Below, one piece after another: positions 13,948 to 23,545 of a stretch of 23,704 bases of DNA (position 1 is its first letter; each line of letters begins with the position of its first letter). Origin of the DNA: Fusobacterium sp. (GTDB lineage: Bacteria > Fusobacteriota > Fusobacteriia > Fusobacteriales > Fusobacteriaceae); NCBI RefSeq assembly GCF_019012925.1, contig NZ_JAGIRL010000004.1:1-23704 (forward strand), given 5' to 3'. Both the position numbers and the translations under genes were made by a program. The notes below the pieces were generated by a model that was not told where the DNA came from, searched no databases, and saw nothing but the letters and a program-made list of their open reading frames with translations.

Positions 13948-15957
13948 ATGAAAAAGTATATAGAAGAGTTGAGAGAGAAGATAAAAAAATATAGTGATTA
14001 TTACTATACAAACAGTGAGAGTCTTATATCAGACGTAGAGTTTGATAGATTATTGGTAGAATTAAAAGAATTGGAGGAGAAATATCCAGAGTATAAGAGT
14101 GTGGAGTCACCTACTGAAGTTGTAGGAGCTACAAATTTAAGAGATACAAAATTTCAAAAAGTAACGCATAAAAAACCTATGTTGAGCTTATCTAACTCAT
14201 ATAATGAGGGGGATATATCTGATTTTATTGAGAGAGTTAAGAAGAATTTGGCAGAGGAGAAGGGGATAGAGTATGCTTTGGAATTAAAGCTGGATGGGTT
14301 ATCTCTAAGTATTCAATATGAGAATGGAAGATTGGTAAGAGCAGTGACAAGAGGAGATGGAGCAGTAGGAGAGGATGTAACTGAGAACATATTAGAGATA
14401 GAATCAATTCCTAAGGTTTTAAAAGAGAGTGTGAGCCTAGAGATCAGAGGAGAGGTAGTCTTACCTATATCAAAATTTGAAGAGTTGAATAAAAGAAGAT
14501 TAGAAGCTGGAGAAGAGGTTTTTGCAAATCCTAGAAATGCTGCTAGTGGAACATTGAGACAGCTAGATTCAAAGATAATAAAAGAGAGAGGATTAGATGC
14601 TTATTTCTATTTCTTGGTAGATGCACAAAACTATGGAGTAAAGACTCATAGTGAGAGTATTGATTATCTTGCAAAATTGGGAATAAAAACAACAGGTGTA
14701 TGTGAAGTTCTAAAAGACTCATCTGAATTGATTAAAAGAATAGAGTATTGGGGAGAAAAGAGAGAGAGTCTGGACTACGAAACAGATGGAATGGTTATAA
14801 AGGTAAATGAGATCGAGCTTTGGGAGAAATTGGGGAATACTACCAAAAGTCCAAGATGGGCAATAGCTTTTAAATTTCCAGCTAAGCAGGTAACTACAAA
14901 AATATTGGGAGTCACTTGGCAGGTGGGAAGAACTGGTAAGATAACACCAGTGGCAGAGCTTGAAGAGGTGGAGTTATCAGGAAGTAGAGTAAAAAGAGCA
15001 AGTCTACACAACTATCAAGAGATTGAGAGAAAAGATATCAGAGTGGGAGATAGTGTATTTATAGAGAAAGCTGCTGAGATTATTCCACAGGTTGTCAAGT
15101 CTGTCAGAGAGCTAAGAGATGGAAGTGAGATGGTTATAAGTGAACCAACAACTTGTCCTATATGTAATACTCCAGTAGAGAGAGAGTCTGGGCAGGTAGA
15201 TATAAAGTGTCCTAATCTAACTTGCCCTGGAAAAATAGAGGGAGAGTTAATATATTTTGTATCTCGTGATGCTATGAATATAGCTGGATTTGGAAGTAAG
15301 ATAGTAGAAAATATGTTAAAACTTGGATTTATACAAAATATAGTGGATATCTACGAACTAAAAAATCGTAGAGAAGATTTAGAAAAATTGGAAAAAATGG
15401 GTAAAAAGAGTGTAGATAATCTATTAAATGCAATAGAGAACAGTAAAACTAGGGAGTATTCAAAGGTACTTTGTGCTTTAGGAATACCATTTATTGGAAA
15501 AACATCAGCAAAATTACTGGCTCAAGCTAGTGGAAATATAGATAGATTGATGGAGATGAGTGTGGAGGATCTAACTCAAATAGAGGGTATTGGAGATAAG
15601 ATGGCACAAGCTGTATATGACTTCTTTAGAGATGAGGAGAAGATAAGATTGATAGCTGGGCTGAAATCTCACGGAATCTGCTTTGAACAGGAGGTAGTAG
15701 AGGAGCTACCTCAAGAAGAGAGAGTATTTACAGGAAAAACTTTTCTATTTACAGGAACTTTGAAAAACTTTACAAGAAATGAGATAAAAGAGGAGATTGA
15801 AAAATTAGGTGGAAAAAACCTCTCAGCAGTGAGTAAAAATCTTGATTACTTAATAGTTGGAGAAAAGGCTGGAAGTAAATTGAAAAAAGCTCAAGAGCTT
15901 GGCACTGTAAACATAATTAGTGAAGAGGAATTTATGGAGATCTGTGGTAAAAAATAG
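13948..15957 (+). CDS. ligA: NAD-dependent DNA ligase
   Basis: Seals nicks in duplex DNA during replication and repair using NAD+. The 669-residue protein shows all domains in order: Ia domain with YYxxxxxLISDVEFDRL, adenylation domain with catalytic K114 in LKLDGLS, TRGDGAVGEDVT, NPRNAASGTLRQLD and YETDGMVIK, an OB domain (WQVGRTGKITPVA), a four-cysteine zinc finger (CPICNTP...CPNLTCPG, about 404-430), helix-hairpin-helix repeats (IPFIGKTSA, IEGIGDKMA) and a C-terminal BRCT domain (about 588-669). The ATG at 13948 follows GAGGAGATAGG. Essential housekeeping gene; nothing unusual. Confidence 0.98.
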   Translation: MKKYIEELREKIKKYSDYYYTNSESLISDVEFDRLLVELKELEEKYPEYKSVESPTEVVGATNLRDTKFQKVTHKKPMLSLSNSYNEGDISDFIERVKKNLAEEKGIEYALELKLDGLSLSIQYENGRLVRAVTRGDGAVGEDVTENILEIESIPKVLKESVSLEIRGEVVLPISKFEELNKRRLEAGEEVFANPRNAASGTLRQLDSKIIKERGLDAYFYFLVDAQNYGVKTHSESIDYLAKLGIKTTGVCEVLKDSSELIKRIEYWGEKRESLDYETDGMVIKVNEIELWEKLGNTTKSPRWAIAFKFPAKQVTTKILGVTWQVGRTGKITPVAELEEVELSGSRVKRASLHNYQEIERKDIRVGDSVFIEKAAEIIPQVVKSVRELRDGSEMVISEPTTCPICNTPVERESGQVDIKCPNLTCPGKIEGELIYFVSRDAMNIAGFGSKIVENMLKLGFIQNIVDIYELKNRREDLEKLEKMGKKSVDNLLNAIENSKTREYSKVLCALGIPFIGKTSAKLLAQASGNIDRLMEMSVEDLTQIEGIGDKMAQAVYDFFRDEEKIRLIAGLKSHGICFEQEVVEELPQEERVFTGKTFLFTGTLKNFTRNEIKEEIEKLGGKNLSAVSKNLDYLIVGEKAGSKLKKAQELGTVNIISEEEFMEICGKK

Positions 15958-15966
15958 CATCTCTAT

Positions 15967-15995
15967 TTGACTAATAGGGGAATTTATGATAGCAT
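15967..15995 (+). promoter_or_regulatory. Predicted promoter of secA
   Basis: TTGACT (15967-15972), 17 bases, TAGCAT (15990-15995) preceded by TGA. It starts 10 bases after the ligA stop, so secA can be expressed separately from ligA. No intrinsic terminator is visible after ligA. Confidence 0.45.
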
Positions 15996-16042
15996 ATATT
16001 CTGAAGAAGTATATCTAATAAAATTTGAAGAGAGGAACATCA

Positions 16043-18724
16043 ATGATAGGAAATATTTTTAAGAAAATTTTTGGAACTAAGAATGACAGGGAAGTAAAGA
16101 GAATAAGAAAAATAGTAGCTGCTATCAACTCTTTAGAACCAGATTTTGAAAAGTTAACTGATGAACAACTTAGAGAGAAGACAGCTATATTCAAGGAGAG
16201 ATTAGCTCAGGGAGAGACTTTAGATGATATAATGGTAGAAGCATTTGCCACAGTAAGAGAAGCATCTAAGAGAGTTTTAGGAATGAGACACTATGATGTA
16301 CAGTTAATAGGTGGAATTGTACTTCATGAAGGAAAGATCACAGAGATGAAGACAGGAGAGGGGAAAACATTAGTTGCTACATGTCCTGTATACTTAAATG
16401 CACTATCAGGGAAGGGTGTCCATGTAATCACTGTAAACGACTATCTTGCAGCAAGAGATAGAGAGATGATGGGAAGATTATACTCTTTCTTAGGACTTAC
16501 TTCAGGGGTAATTTTAAATGGTATTCCAACAAGAGAGAGAAGAGATGCTTATAATGCAGATATAACTTATGGAACAAACTCTGAATTTGGATTTGACTAC
16601 TTAAGAGATAATATGGTTGGATCTATGGATGAAAAGGTTCAAAGACCACTAAACTACTGTATAGTTGACGAGGTGGACTCAATCCTTATAGATGAGGCAA
16701 GAACACCACTTATTATTTCAGGAGCAGCAGAGGATTCTACAAAATGGTATCAGGTATTTTACCAAGTTGTATCAATGTTAAATAGAAGCTATGAGACTGA
16801 AAAGATAAAAGATCCAAAATTAAAGAAAGAGATGAATATTCCTGCTGAAAAGATTGGAGATTATGAGGTAGATGAAAAGGCTAAAAACATAGTCTTAACT
16901 GAAAAAGGAATAGCAAAGGTAGAGAAATTCTTAAAGATAGAGAACCTATATTCACCAGAAAATGTGGAATTAACTCACTACTTAAATCAAGCATTAAAAG
17001 CTAAAGAGTTATTTAAGAGAGATAGAGATTACCTAGTGAGAGAGGGACAGGTAATAATAATAGATGAGTTTACAGGAAGAGCTATGGAGGGAAGAAGATA
17101 TTCTGACGGACTTCACCAAGCTATTGAGGCTAAAGAGGGAGTACACATAGCTGGAGAGAACCAAACTCTTGCATCTATAACATTACAAAACTATTTCAGA
17201 ATGTATAACAAGCTATCTGGAATGACAGGTACAGCTGAAACAGAGGCAGCAGAGTTTGTACACACTTATGGATTACAGATTGTTGTTATTCCAACTAATA
17301 AACCTGTACAGAGAAAAGATAATGCTGACTTAGTGTATAAGACAAAAAAAGAGAAGATAGAAGCTATTATAAAGAGAATAGAGGGACTTAATGAGAAGGG
17401 ACAACCAGTATTGGTTGGAACAATATCTATCAAAAGTTCAGAGGAGTTATCAGAACTATTAAAGGCTAGAAAGATAAAACACAATGTATTGAATGCTAAA
17501 TATCACGCAAAAGAGGCTGAAATAGTAGCTCAAGCTGGAAGATATGGAGCTGTAACTATTGCTACAAATATGGCTGGAAGAGGAACTGACATAATGTTGG
17601 GAGGTAACCCAGAGTTCTTGGCAATGGCAGAGCTTGGAGATAGAGAGAACGAGAACTACGATTCTGTTCTAAAGAAGTATGAACTTCAATGTAAAGAAGA
17701 GGGAGAAAAGGTAAAATCATTAGGTGGACTTTTCATACTAGGAACTGAAAGACACGAGTCAAGAAGAATAGATAACCAGTTGAGAGGAAGAGCTGGAAGA
17801 CAAGGAGATCCTGGAGAATCAGAGTTTTATCTATCTTTAGAAGATGATTTAATGAGATTATTCGGATCAGATAGAGTAAAAACTGTTATGGAGAAATTGG
17901 GATTACCAGAGGGAGAGCCTATTACACACCCAATGATAAATAAGGCTATAGCTAATGCTCAGACTAAGATAGAATCTAGAAACTTTGGAATTAGAAAAAA
18001 TCTACTAGAGTATGATGATGTAATGAACAAGCAAAGAACTGCTATATATGATAGTAGAAACGAGGCAATGAGCAAAGAGGATCTAAAAGATAGCATAATC
18101 AAGATGTTACAGGAGACTATCTACTCTCAAGTTGCAAAGAGATTTGTTGGAGAGTATAAAGATGATTGGGATATGCAAGGTCTAGCAGAGTACTTAAACG
18201 ATACTTATGGATATAGTGTAGAGGATAGAGAAGAGTATAAGTCAATGAGTATAGAGGATTATAGTAAGAAGATCTTTGATAATATCTGTGCTCAATATGA
18301 TGAGAAAGAGAGCAAAGTTGGAAGAGATCTAATGAGAAAGCTTGAGAAATACATACTATTTGAAGTTATAGACTCAAGATGGAGAGAGCATTTAAAATCT
18401 CTAGATGGATTAAAAGAGGGAATATATTTAAGAGCTTATGGACAGAAAGATCCAGTAGTAGAGTATAAGATACTATCAGGTGAGCTTTATGAGCAAATGG
18501 TAGAAACTATAAAAGAACAGGCAACATCTTTCTTATTTAAAGTTATTGTAAAACAACATGAAGAGGAGAATCTTCAGGTAAAAAATGAGGAAGAGGAGAT
18601 AGAGGAGTATACTTTAGAGGATGAAAATGGAGTGGAAAAGATAGAGACAAAAGAGGTAACTCCAGATTCACCTTGTCCTTGTGGAAGTGGAAAAAAATAT
18701 AAAAACTGTTGTGGAAGAGTATAA
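16043..18724 (+). CDS. secA: Preprotein translocase ATPase SecA
   Basis: Peripheral membrane motor that pushes unfolded preproteins through SecYEG. 893 residues from the ATG at 16043. With this start the Walker A lysine in MKTGEGKT is K108, the same number as in E. coli, and GAGGAA lies just upstream; a TTG at 16025 would add six residues without support. Other landmarks: [31 protein letters not shown] (Walker B), [52 protein letters not shown], and the C-terminal [14 protein letters not shown] zinc motif used for SecB or ribosome contact. The next gene starts 12 bases after the stop. Confidence 0.98.
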   Translation: MIGNIFKKIFGTKNDREVKRIRKIVAAINSLEPDFEKLTDEQLREKTAIFKERLAQGETLDDIMVEAFATVREASKRVLGMRHYDVQLIGGIVLHEGKITEMKTGEGKTLVATCPVYLNALSGKGVHVITVNDYLAARDREMMGRLYSFLGLTSGVILNGIPTRERRDAYNADITYGTNSEFGFDYLRDNMVGSMDEKVQRPLNYCIVDEVDSILIDEARTPLIISGAAEDSTKWYQVFYQVVSMLNRSYETEKIKDPKLKKEMNIPAEKIGDYEVDEKAKNIVLTEKGIAKVEKFLKIENLYSPENVELTHYLNQALKAKELFKRDRDYLVREGQVIIIDEFTGRAMEGRRYSDGLHQAIEAKEGVHIAGENQTLASITLQNYFRMYNKLSGMTGTAETEAAEFVHTYGLQIVVIPTNKPVQRKDNADLVYKTKKEKIEAIIKRIEGLNEKGQPVLVGTISIKSSEELSELLKARKIKHNVLNAKYHAKEAEIVAQAGRYGAVTIATNMAGRGTDIMLGGNPEFLAMAELGDRENENYDSVLKKYELQCKEEGEKVKSLGGLFILGTERHESRRIDNQLRGRAGRQGDPGESEFYLSLEDDLMRLFGSDRVKTVMEKLGLPEGEPITHPMINKAIANAQTKIESRNFGIRKNLLEYDDVMNKQRTAIYDSRNEAMSKEDLKDSIIKMLQETIYSQVAKRFVGEYKDDWDMQGLAEYLNDTYGYSVEDREEYKSMSIEDYSKKIFDNICAQYDEKESKVGRDLMRKLEKYILFEVIDSRWREHLKSLDGLKEGIYLRAYGQKDPVVEYKILSGELYEQMVETIKEQATSFLFKVIVKQHEEENLQVKNEEEEIEEYTLEDENGVEKIETKEVTPDSPCPCGSGKKYKNCCGRV

Positions 18725-18736
18725 GGGAGGCTTATA

Positions 18737-19477
18737 ATGAAAAAGGTATTAACAGGAATTTGTGCCATAGTATTACTTGCATCTTGTAGTTCACTAGATA
18801 AAGGAAGTTCTTTGGAACAAAAATACTCAATAACAAAGGAATCAGCAAAAGAGTGGGATAAAACTATAATTAAAGTGGTAAAGGGTGAATCTTTAATTGA
18901 GGATTGGTATGGAGATGAAAATCCAATATTTTACTTAAGAAAAACTGGAAAAATGAATGAAAAAGATTTTAACTTCTTAACTTCATTGGAGAAAAAAAAT
19001 GTTAGTGAGATAACAGATGAAGATTATGATAAGTTTGTAGACTTAGTAAATAAATATAATAAGAAATTACCTAGAAAGTTCTACCTATCTGATGAGAACT
19101 TAAAAAATCCTAAAGGACTTGTAGATAGAATGGTAAGAGAGTCTTTTATAAAGATGGATACACCATCTAGTCACATAAAAAATGAAGTAGCTACTCCAGA
19201 GGAGTGGGAAGAGATAGTAGCTTTTTCAAAACAAGATGACCTATCAGAAAAAGATACTAAAAAATTAAGAAAGATACTAAATAAATTTATAAAAAGAGAT
19301 GAGTTCTATGACGAGAGAGCTTGGTATAATAGAGAGATTTCAGATAGAGTAATCAAAATAACAAATATAGATGCTAAGGAAACAACTACAGCTATTGAGA
19401 AGAACAATGTAAATGCTAAAGCTTTATATATAGCATATCCAGAGTATTTTTCAAATTTAGAAAAATGGGATGATTAA
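18737..19477 (+). CDS. Putative lipoprotein of unknown function
   Basis: A 246-residue protein with a lipoprotein signal peptide: KK at 2-3, a hydrophobic stretch, and lipobox LASC with the lipidated cysteine at C17. The mature part is charged, Lys/Glu/Asp-rich and probably helical, with many short KK/DE runs and no catalytic motif or known domain that I can recognise. AGGGAGG precedes the ATG at 18737. The gap to secA is only 12 bases, so the two should share a transcript, and a terminator-like hairpin follows at 19494-19525. Two repeated-looking segments, EEWEEIVAFSKQDDLSEKD and NEKDFNFLTSLEKKNVSEI, may reflect an internal duplication but the similarity is weak. Confidence 0.8.
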   Translation: MKKVLTGICAIVLLASCSSLDKGSSLEQKYSITKESAKEWDKTIIKVVKGESLIEDWYGDENPIFYLRKTGKMNEKDFNFLTSLEKKNVSEITDEDYDKFVDLVNKYNKKLPRKFYLSDENLKNPKGLVDRMVRESFIKMDTPSSHIKNEVATPEEWEEIVAFSKQDDLSEKDTKKLRKILNKFIKRDEFYDERAWYNREISDRVIKITNIDAKETTTAIEKNNVNAKALYIAYPEYFSNLEKWDD

Positions 19478-19493
19478 AAAATAGTACTATAAC

Positions 19494-19529
19494 AGGGGAG
19501 GGATCAAAAGTGATCTCCTCCTTTTGTTT
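19494..19529 (+). terminator. Terminator-like hairpin after the lipoprotein gene
   Basis: AGGGGAGGGATCA (19494-19506) folds onto TGATC (19511-19515) and CCTCCTTT (19517-19524), with one bulged T, and is followed by T-rich TTTTGTTT. The CTCCTT part (19518-19523) can alternatively pair with AAGGAG (19532-19537), the ribosome binding site of the next gene, so the two folds compete. Confidence 0.65.
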
Positions 19530-19542
19530 ACAAGGAGAAAAA

Positions 19543-20373
19543 ATGGACGTTGATATGCATATTCACACCTTAGAATCTGATGGAACCTATACACCTGAAG
19601 AGATAATATTGAGAGCTATGAAAAATAATGTAATAGCTCTTGCTATAACTGACCATGATACTGTAGCAGGAGTAAAGGCTGGAAAAGCAGCAGCAGAGAG
19701 ATATGGAATGGAGTTTATAGAGGGGATAGAGATCTCTTGTAATGAAGAGAATCTGGAAGTACATGTATTGGGATACTATCTAAATCTCGAAGATGAGGTA
19801 TTTTTAAGGGAGTTGGCAGAGCTAGAAGAGGCCAGAGAAAAAAGAAATAGAAAAATAATAGAAAAATTTGAAAAAATTGGTATAATAATAGATATAGAGG
19901 AGTTAAAGAGATTTGCACCAGGAAATATAATCAGTAGATTACACTTTGCTAATTATCTCTTAGAAAAAGGAATAGTGACAAATAAGAATGAGGCATTTAC
20001 AAAATATCTAGGAAGAACAGGTTTAGCTTATGTTCCAAAGGAGAATTTTTCACCAGAAAGAGCTGTAAAAATGATAAAGGCAAATGGTGGTTTTGCTTCA
20101 TTAGCTCATCCTAAGTTAATAAGCTTGAATGATGAGATTTTAAATGATCTTATTGCAAGATTAAAAGAGTGTGGCTTAGATGCCTTAGAATCACAATATA
20201 GTTCATTTTCTAAAGCAGAGAAGCAGAAATTTAGAAAATTAGCTAAAAAATATGGCCTTTTAATCACAGGGGGATCAGATTTTCACGGAGATAATAGAGA
20301 GGGTGTAGATATTGGTGATGCAGGTTTAGAGTACTCTCAATTTGAAAGAATAAAAAGATTTTTGAATAAATAA
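19543..20373 (+). CDS. PHP-domain phosphoesterase (YciV/RNase AM-like)
   Basis: A 276-residue PHP-fold metal-dependent hydrolase. Metal ligands in the expected order: H6 and H8 (DMHIHT), D13, H38 and D39 in TDHDT, E63 in EGIEIS, then SLAHPKL and GGSDFHG near the C-terminus. The single-domain length of about 280 is that of the YciV family, known to remove 3'-phosphate from nucleoside 3',5'-bisphosphates and to trim RNA 5' ends. The ATG at 19543, five bases after AAGGAG, is chosen over an upstream in-frame GTG at 19510 that lies inside the hairpin. It is followed after 10 bases by hldD. Substrate is inferred from family. Confidence 0.87.
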   Translation: MDVDMHIHTLESDGTYTPEEIILRAMKNNVIALAITDHDTVAGVKAGKAAAERYGMEFIEGIEISCNEENLEVHVLGYYLNLEDEVFLRELAELEEAREKRNRKIIEKFEKIGIIIDIEELKRFAPGNIISRLHFANYLLEKGIVTNKNEAFTKYLGRTGLAYVPKENFSPERAVKMIKANGGFASLAHPKLISLNDEILNDLIARLKECGLDALESQYSSFSKAEKQKFRKLAKKYGLLITGGSDFHGDNREGVDIGDAGLEYSQFERIKRFLNK

Positions 20374-20383
20374 GGAGGCAAAA

Positions 20384-21382
20384 ATGATAATTGTAACAGG
20401 TGCAGCTGGTATGATAGGAAGTGCAATGGTATGGAAACTTAATGAGATGGGTAGAAATGATATCATTGTTGTAGATAAGCTGAGAACAGAGGAGAAATGG
20501 CTTAACTTAAGAAAGAGAGATTATGCTGATTGGGTGGATAGAGATGACCTATTTGATTGGCTATCTAACTCAGCAAATGCTGAAAAGATAACAGGAGTTG
20601 TACATATGGGAGCTTGTTCAGCAACAACTGAGAGAGATGGAGATTTCTTAATGAGCAACAACTATGGATATAGTAAAAAATTATGGGAGTTCTGTGCAGC
20701 TAGACAGATACCTTATGTATATGCTTCATCAGCAGCTACTTATGGTGGTGGAGAATTAGGATACAATGATGATGTGAGTGTAGAGGAGTTAAAAAAATTA
20801 CAACCTCTAAACAAATATGGATATTCAAAGAAAATATTTGATGATTGGGCATTTAAACAGAGTATAGCACCTAAACAATGGTGTGGATTAAAATTCTTTA
20901 ACGTATATGGTCCACAAGAGTATCATAAAGGAAGAATGGCTTCAATGGTATTCCATACATTCAATCAGTATAGAGATAATGGTGGAGTAAAGCTTTTCAA
21001 ATCTCATAAAGAGGGATTCAAAGATGGAGAGCAATTGAGAGATTTCGTATACTTAAAGGACGTTGTAGATGTAATATACTATCTATTGACTGAAAAAGTT
21101 GAATCTGGAGTATACAACATAGGAACAGGAGAGGCTAGAAGTTTCTTAGATCTTTCTATGGCTACAATGAGAGCAGCAGCAAATAATCCAGAGTTAAAAC
21201 AGGAAGAGGTTATAGAGTTTATACCTATGCCAGAGGATTTAAGAGGAAGATACCAATACTTTACTCAAGCTAGTATGGAAAAGCTAAAAAGAGCAGGATA
21301 TACTAAGAAATTTACATCTTTAGAGGACGGAGTAAAGGATTATGTTGAAAACTATTTATCAAAAGAAGATCCATATTTATAA
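20384..21382 (+). CDS. hldD: ADP-L-glycero-D-manno-heptose 6-epimerase
   Basis: Last step in making ADP-L-glycero-D-manno-heptose, the inner-core heptose donor of lipopolysaccharide; uses bound NADP+/NAD+. The 332-residue extended SDR protein shows GAAGMIGSAM at about 6-15, HMGACSATTERDGDFLM, catalytic serine S116 region (YASSAATYG), and Y145xxxK149. VYGPQEYHKGRMASMVFH and PEDLRGRYQYFTQA are hallmark heptose-epimerase stretches. AAGGAGG precedes the ATG. Implies that the organism makes heptose-containing LPS. The next gene, uppP, follows after 12 bases, an envelope-biogenesis grouping. Confidence 0.96.
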   Translation: MIIVTGAAGMIGSAMVWKLNEMGRNDIIVVDKLRTEEKWLNLRKRDYADWVDRDDLFDWLSNSANAEKITGVVHMGACSATTERDGDFLMSNNYGYSKKLWEFCAARQIPYVYASSAATYGGGELGYNDDVSVEELKKLQPLNKYGYSKKIFDDWAFKQSIAPKQWCGLKFFNVYGPQEYHKGRMASMVFHTFNQYRDNGGVKLFKSHKEGFKDGEQLRDFVYLKDVVDVIYYLLTEKVESGVYNIGTGEARSFLDLSMATMRAAANNPELKQEEVIEFIPMPEDLRGRYQYFTQASMEKLKRAGYTKKFTSLEDGVKDYVENYLSKEDPYL

Positions 21383-21394
21383 GGTGATAAATAG

Positions 21395-22204
21395 ATGAAT
21401 TTGTTTTTAATAGTTATAATATTGGGGATAGTAGAGGGAATGACAGAGTTCCTTCCAGTAAGTAGTACAGGTCATATGATATTGGTTGAAAAGTTTATTG
21501 GAGATGGAAGATTTTCACCAAAGTTTATGGAGAGTTTTTTAATAATTGTTCAATTGGGAGCAATATTGGCAGTAGTTATCTATTTCTGGGATACTTTAAC
21601 ACCATTTGTAAAAAATAGGAAGGAGCTTATCTCTAGAATTAGATTGTGGACAAAGGTTATTGTGGGAGTTTTACCAGCAGCTGTCATTGGTTTGTTGTTA
21701 GATGATTACATTTCAGAGTATTTTATGGGGAATGTATTCGTAGTAGCAACAACTCTAATATTTTTCGGTGTGATTTTAATTGTTATTGAAAAGTACTATA
21801 AAACAGCTGGAAAGATTGATAGTTTTGGAAAATTAAGTTATAAGTTTGCTTTTATAATCGGATTTTTTCAGTGCTTGGCAATGATACCAGGAACATCAAG
21901 ATCTGGAGCTACAATAATTGGAAGTTTATTGTTGGGGCTATCAAGAGGACTGGCAACAGAGTTTTCTTTCTTCTTAGCAATTCCTACAATGTTTGGAGCT
22001 ACTCTTCTTAAGCTTGTAAAAAATGGAATGAACTATACAACTACTGAGTGGCAACTTATTGGAGTTGGAACACTTGTATCATTTGTTGTAGCCTACCTTG
22101 TAATAAAGTGGTTTATGGGCTATATAAAGAAAAGAGACTTTGTTTTTTTTGGAGTGTATAGAATAATTTTAGGAATATTAGTATTGATATTTTTATTTAT
22201 CTAA
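21395..22204 (+). CDS. uppP: Undecaprenyl-diphosphate phosphatase
   Basis: Integral membrane enzyme (BacA family) that dephosphorylates undecaprenyl diphosphate, recycling the lipid carrier for peptidoglycan and O-antigen synthesis, and giving low-level bacitracin resistance. 269 residues with about eight hydrophobic helices. Family motifs: GIVEGMTEFLPVSSTGH near 10-26, with the catalytic Glu, and PGTSRSGATI near 168-177. AAGGTGAT lies before the ATG at 21395. Last gene of the PHP-hldD-uppP operon, followed by a strong terminator. Confidence 0.97.
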   Translation: MNLFLIVIILGIVEGMTEFLPVSSTGHMILVEKFIGDGRFSPKFMESFLIIVQLGAILAVVIYFWDTLTPFVKNRKELISRIRLWTKVIVGVLPAAVIGLLLDDYISEYFMGNVFVVATTLIFFGVILIVIEKYYKTAGKIDSFGKLSYKFAFIIGFFQCLAMIPGTSRSGATIIGSLLLGLSRGLATEFSFFLAIPTMFGATLLKLVKNGMNYTTTEWQLIGVGTLVSFVVAYLVIKWFMGYIKKRDFVFFGVYRIILGILVLIFLFI

Positions 22205-22243
22205 AATAAAAATATCATAGTAAAAAAGATTGAGAAAATAAAT

Positions 22244-22283
22244 AGAGCAAGTTAGCTAGGCTATACTTGCTCTTTATTTTTTT
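22244..22283. terminator. Terminator between uppP and proA
   Basis: AGAGCAAGT (22244-22252) pairs perfectly with ACTTGCTCT (22265-22273), then TTATTTTTTT on the plus strand. Convergent genes on both sides suggest it also ends proA transcription, with a TATTT-rich run on the minus strand. Confidence 0.88.
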
Positions 22284-22297
22284 AATGAAAGTAATCT

Positions 22298-23545
22298 TTA
22301 TTCCCTTACTTGTCCATTTCCCATAATAACATATTTAGTAGTAGTAAGTTCCTTTAATCCCATAGGACCTCTAGCATGAAGTTTTTGAGTACTGATACCG
22401 ATCTCAGCTCCAAAGCCAAACTGTCCACCATCAGTAAATCTAGTAGAAGCATTTACATAAACAGCAGCAGCATCAACTTCATTTAGGAATCTTTGAGCAT
22501 TAGAGTAGTTTTCAGTAACTATACACTCTGAGTGTTTAGTACCATATTGAGCAATATGTTTTATAACCTCGTCTAGATCCTTAACAACTTTAATAGCTAC
22601 TATATAGTCCTCATACTCAGTAGCCCAGTCCTCCTCAGTAGCCACAAGAGCTGTAGGGATATATTTTCTAACTGTTTCATCTCCTCTGATCTCTACATTT
22701 TTAGCTATTAACTCTTTTCCAAGATTAGGAAGAAGAGAGTTAGCACAATTTTCATGTATAAGTAGAGTTTCAACAGCATTACAAACACCTGGTCTTTGAG
22801 TTTTAGCATTTATAATTATATCAATAGCCTTAGTTAAATTTCCACTTTCATCAACAAAGATGTGACAGTTACCAATTCCTGTCTGTATACAAGGGATTGT
22901 ACTATTCTCTATAACTGTATTGATAAGTCTAGCACTACCTCTAGGGATTAAAACATCTATATATTGGTGAGCTTTCATAAGTTTATTAGCTGTATCATGG
23001 CTAGTATCCTCTAGAATTTGTACTGCATTCTCATCAATGTTACACTCTTTTAAAACAGTTTTAAAAACATTTACAAGAGCTATATTGGTATTGATAGCTT
23101 CCTTTCCACCTCTTAAGATTACAGCATTTCCACTTTTTAAGCAAAGCCCAAAAGCATCAGCAGTAACATTAGGACGTGATTCAAATATTATAGCTACAAC
23201 ACCTAATGGAACTCTTTTCTGTTGAATTATAAGCCCATTAGGAAGAGTTTTTCCATATGTGAACTCTCCAACAGGATCATTTAAAGATGCGATCTGTCTA
23301 AGTCCATCAGCCATATCTTCAATTCTTTTCTCTGTCAGTGTTAATCTGTCTATAAAAGCTTTTTTAACACCTGAATTTATAGCATTTTCAACATCTTTTT
23401 TATTTATTTCTAAGATAGTATTACAATTTTTTAAAAGTGCATCAGCAGATTTTAGAAGCACTTCATTTTTTACTTTTGTAGATAACTGAGCTATCTGTAT
23501 CTCAGCTTCCTTTGCAGATTTTCCTAATTTTTCTATATAACCCAT
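22298..23545 (-). CDS. proA: Gamma-glutamyl phosphate reductase
   Basis: Second enzyme of proline synthesis: NADPH-dependent reduction of glutamyl 5-phosphate to the semialdehyde. From the ATG at 23545 it has 415 residues, close to the 417 of E. coli. Aldehyde-dehydrogenase-type features: FESRPNVTADAFGLCLKSGNAVILRGGKEA, the catalytic cysteine C255 in RPGVCNAVE, RFTDGGQFGFGAEIGISTQKLHARGPMGL at the end. MGYIEKLGKSAKEA is a normal ProA start. No Shine-Dalgarno site lies before this ATG, and the frame stays open upstream through a TTG at 23560 to 23653. proB is not next to it in the visible part, unless further upstream. Confidence 0.95.
   Translation of the reverse strand: MGYIEKLGKSAKEAEIQIAQLSTKVKNEVLLKSADALLKNCNTILEINKKDVENAINSGVKKAFIDRLTLTEKRIEDMADGLRQIASLNDPVGEFTYGKTLPNGLIIQQKRVPLGVVAIIFESRPNVTADAFGLCLKSGNAVILRGGKEAINTNIALVNVFKTVLKECNIDENAVQILEDTSHDTANKLMKAHQYIDVLIPRGSARLINTVIENSTIPCIQTGIGNCHIFVDESGNLTKAIDIIINAKTQRPGVCNAVETLLIHENCANSLLPNLGKELIAKNVEIRGDETVRKYIPTALVATEEDWATEYEDYIVAIKVVKDLDEVIKHIAQYGTKHSECIVTENYSNAQRFLNEVDAAAVYVNASTRFTDGGQFGFGAEIGISTQKLHARGPMGLKELTTTKYVIMGNGQVRE

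Noticed and set aside
18574..18768. Minus-strand open frame over the secA-lipoprotein junction
   Set aside because: Serine/phenylalanine-rich antisense of the acidic SecA tail, no start signals.
23037..23489. Plus-strand open frames in the proA region
   Set aside because: Antisense to intact proA with no independent support.
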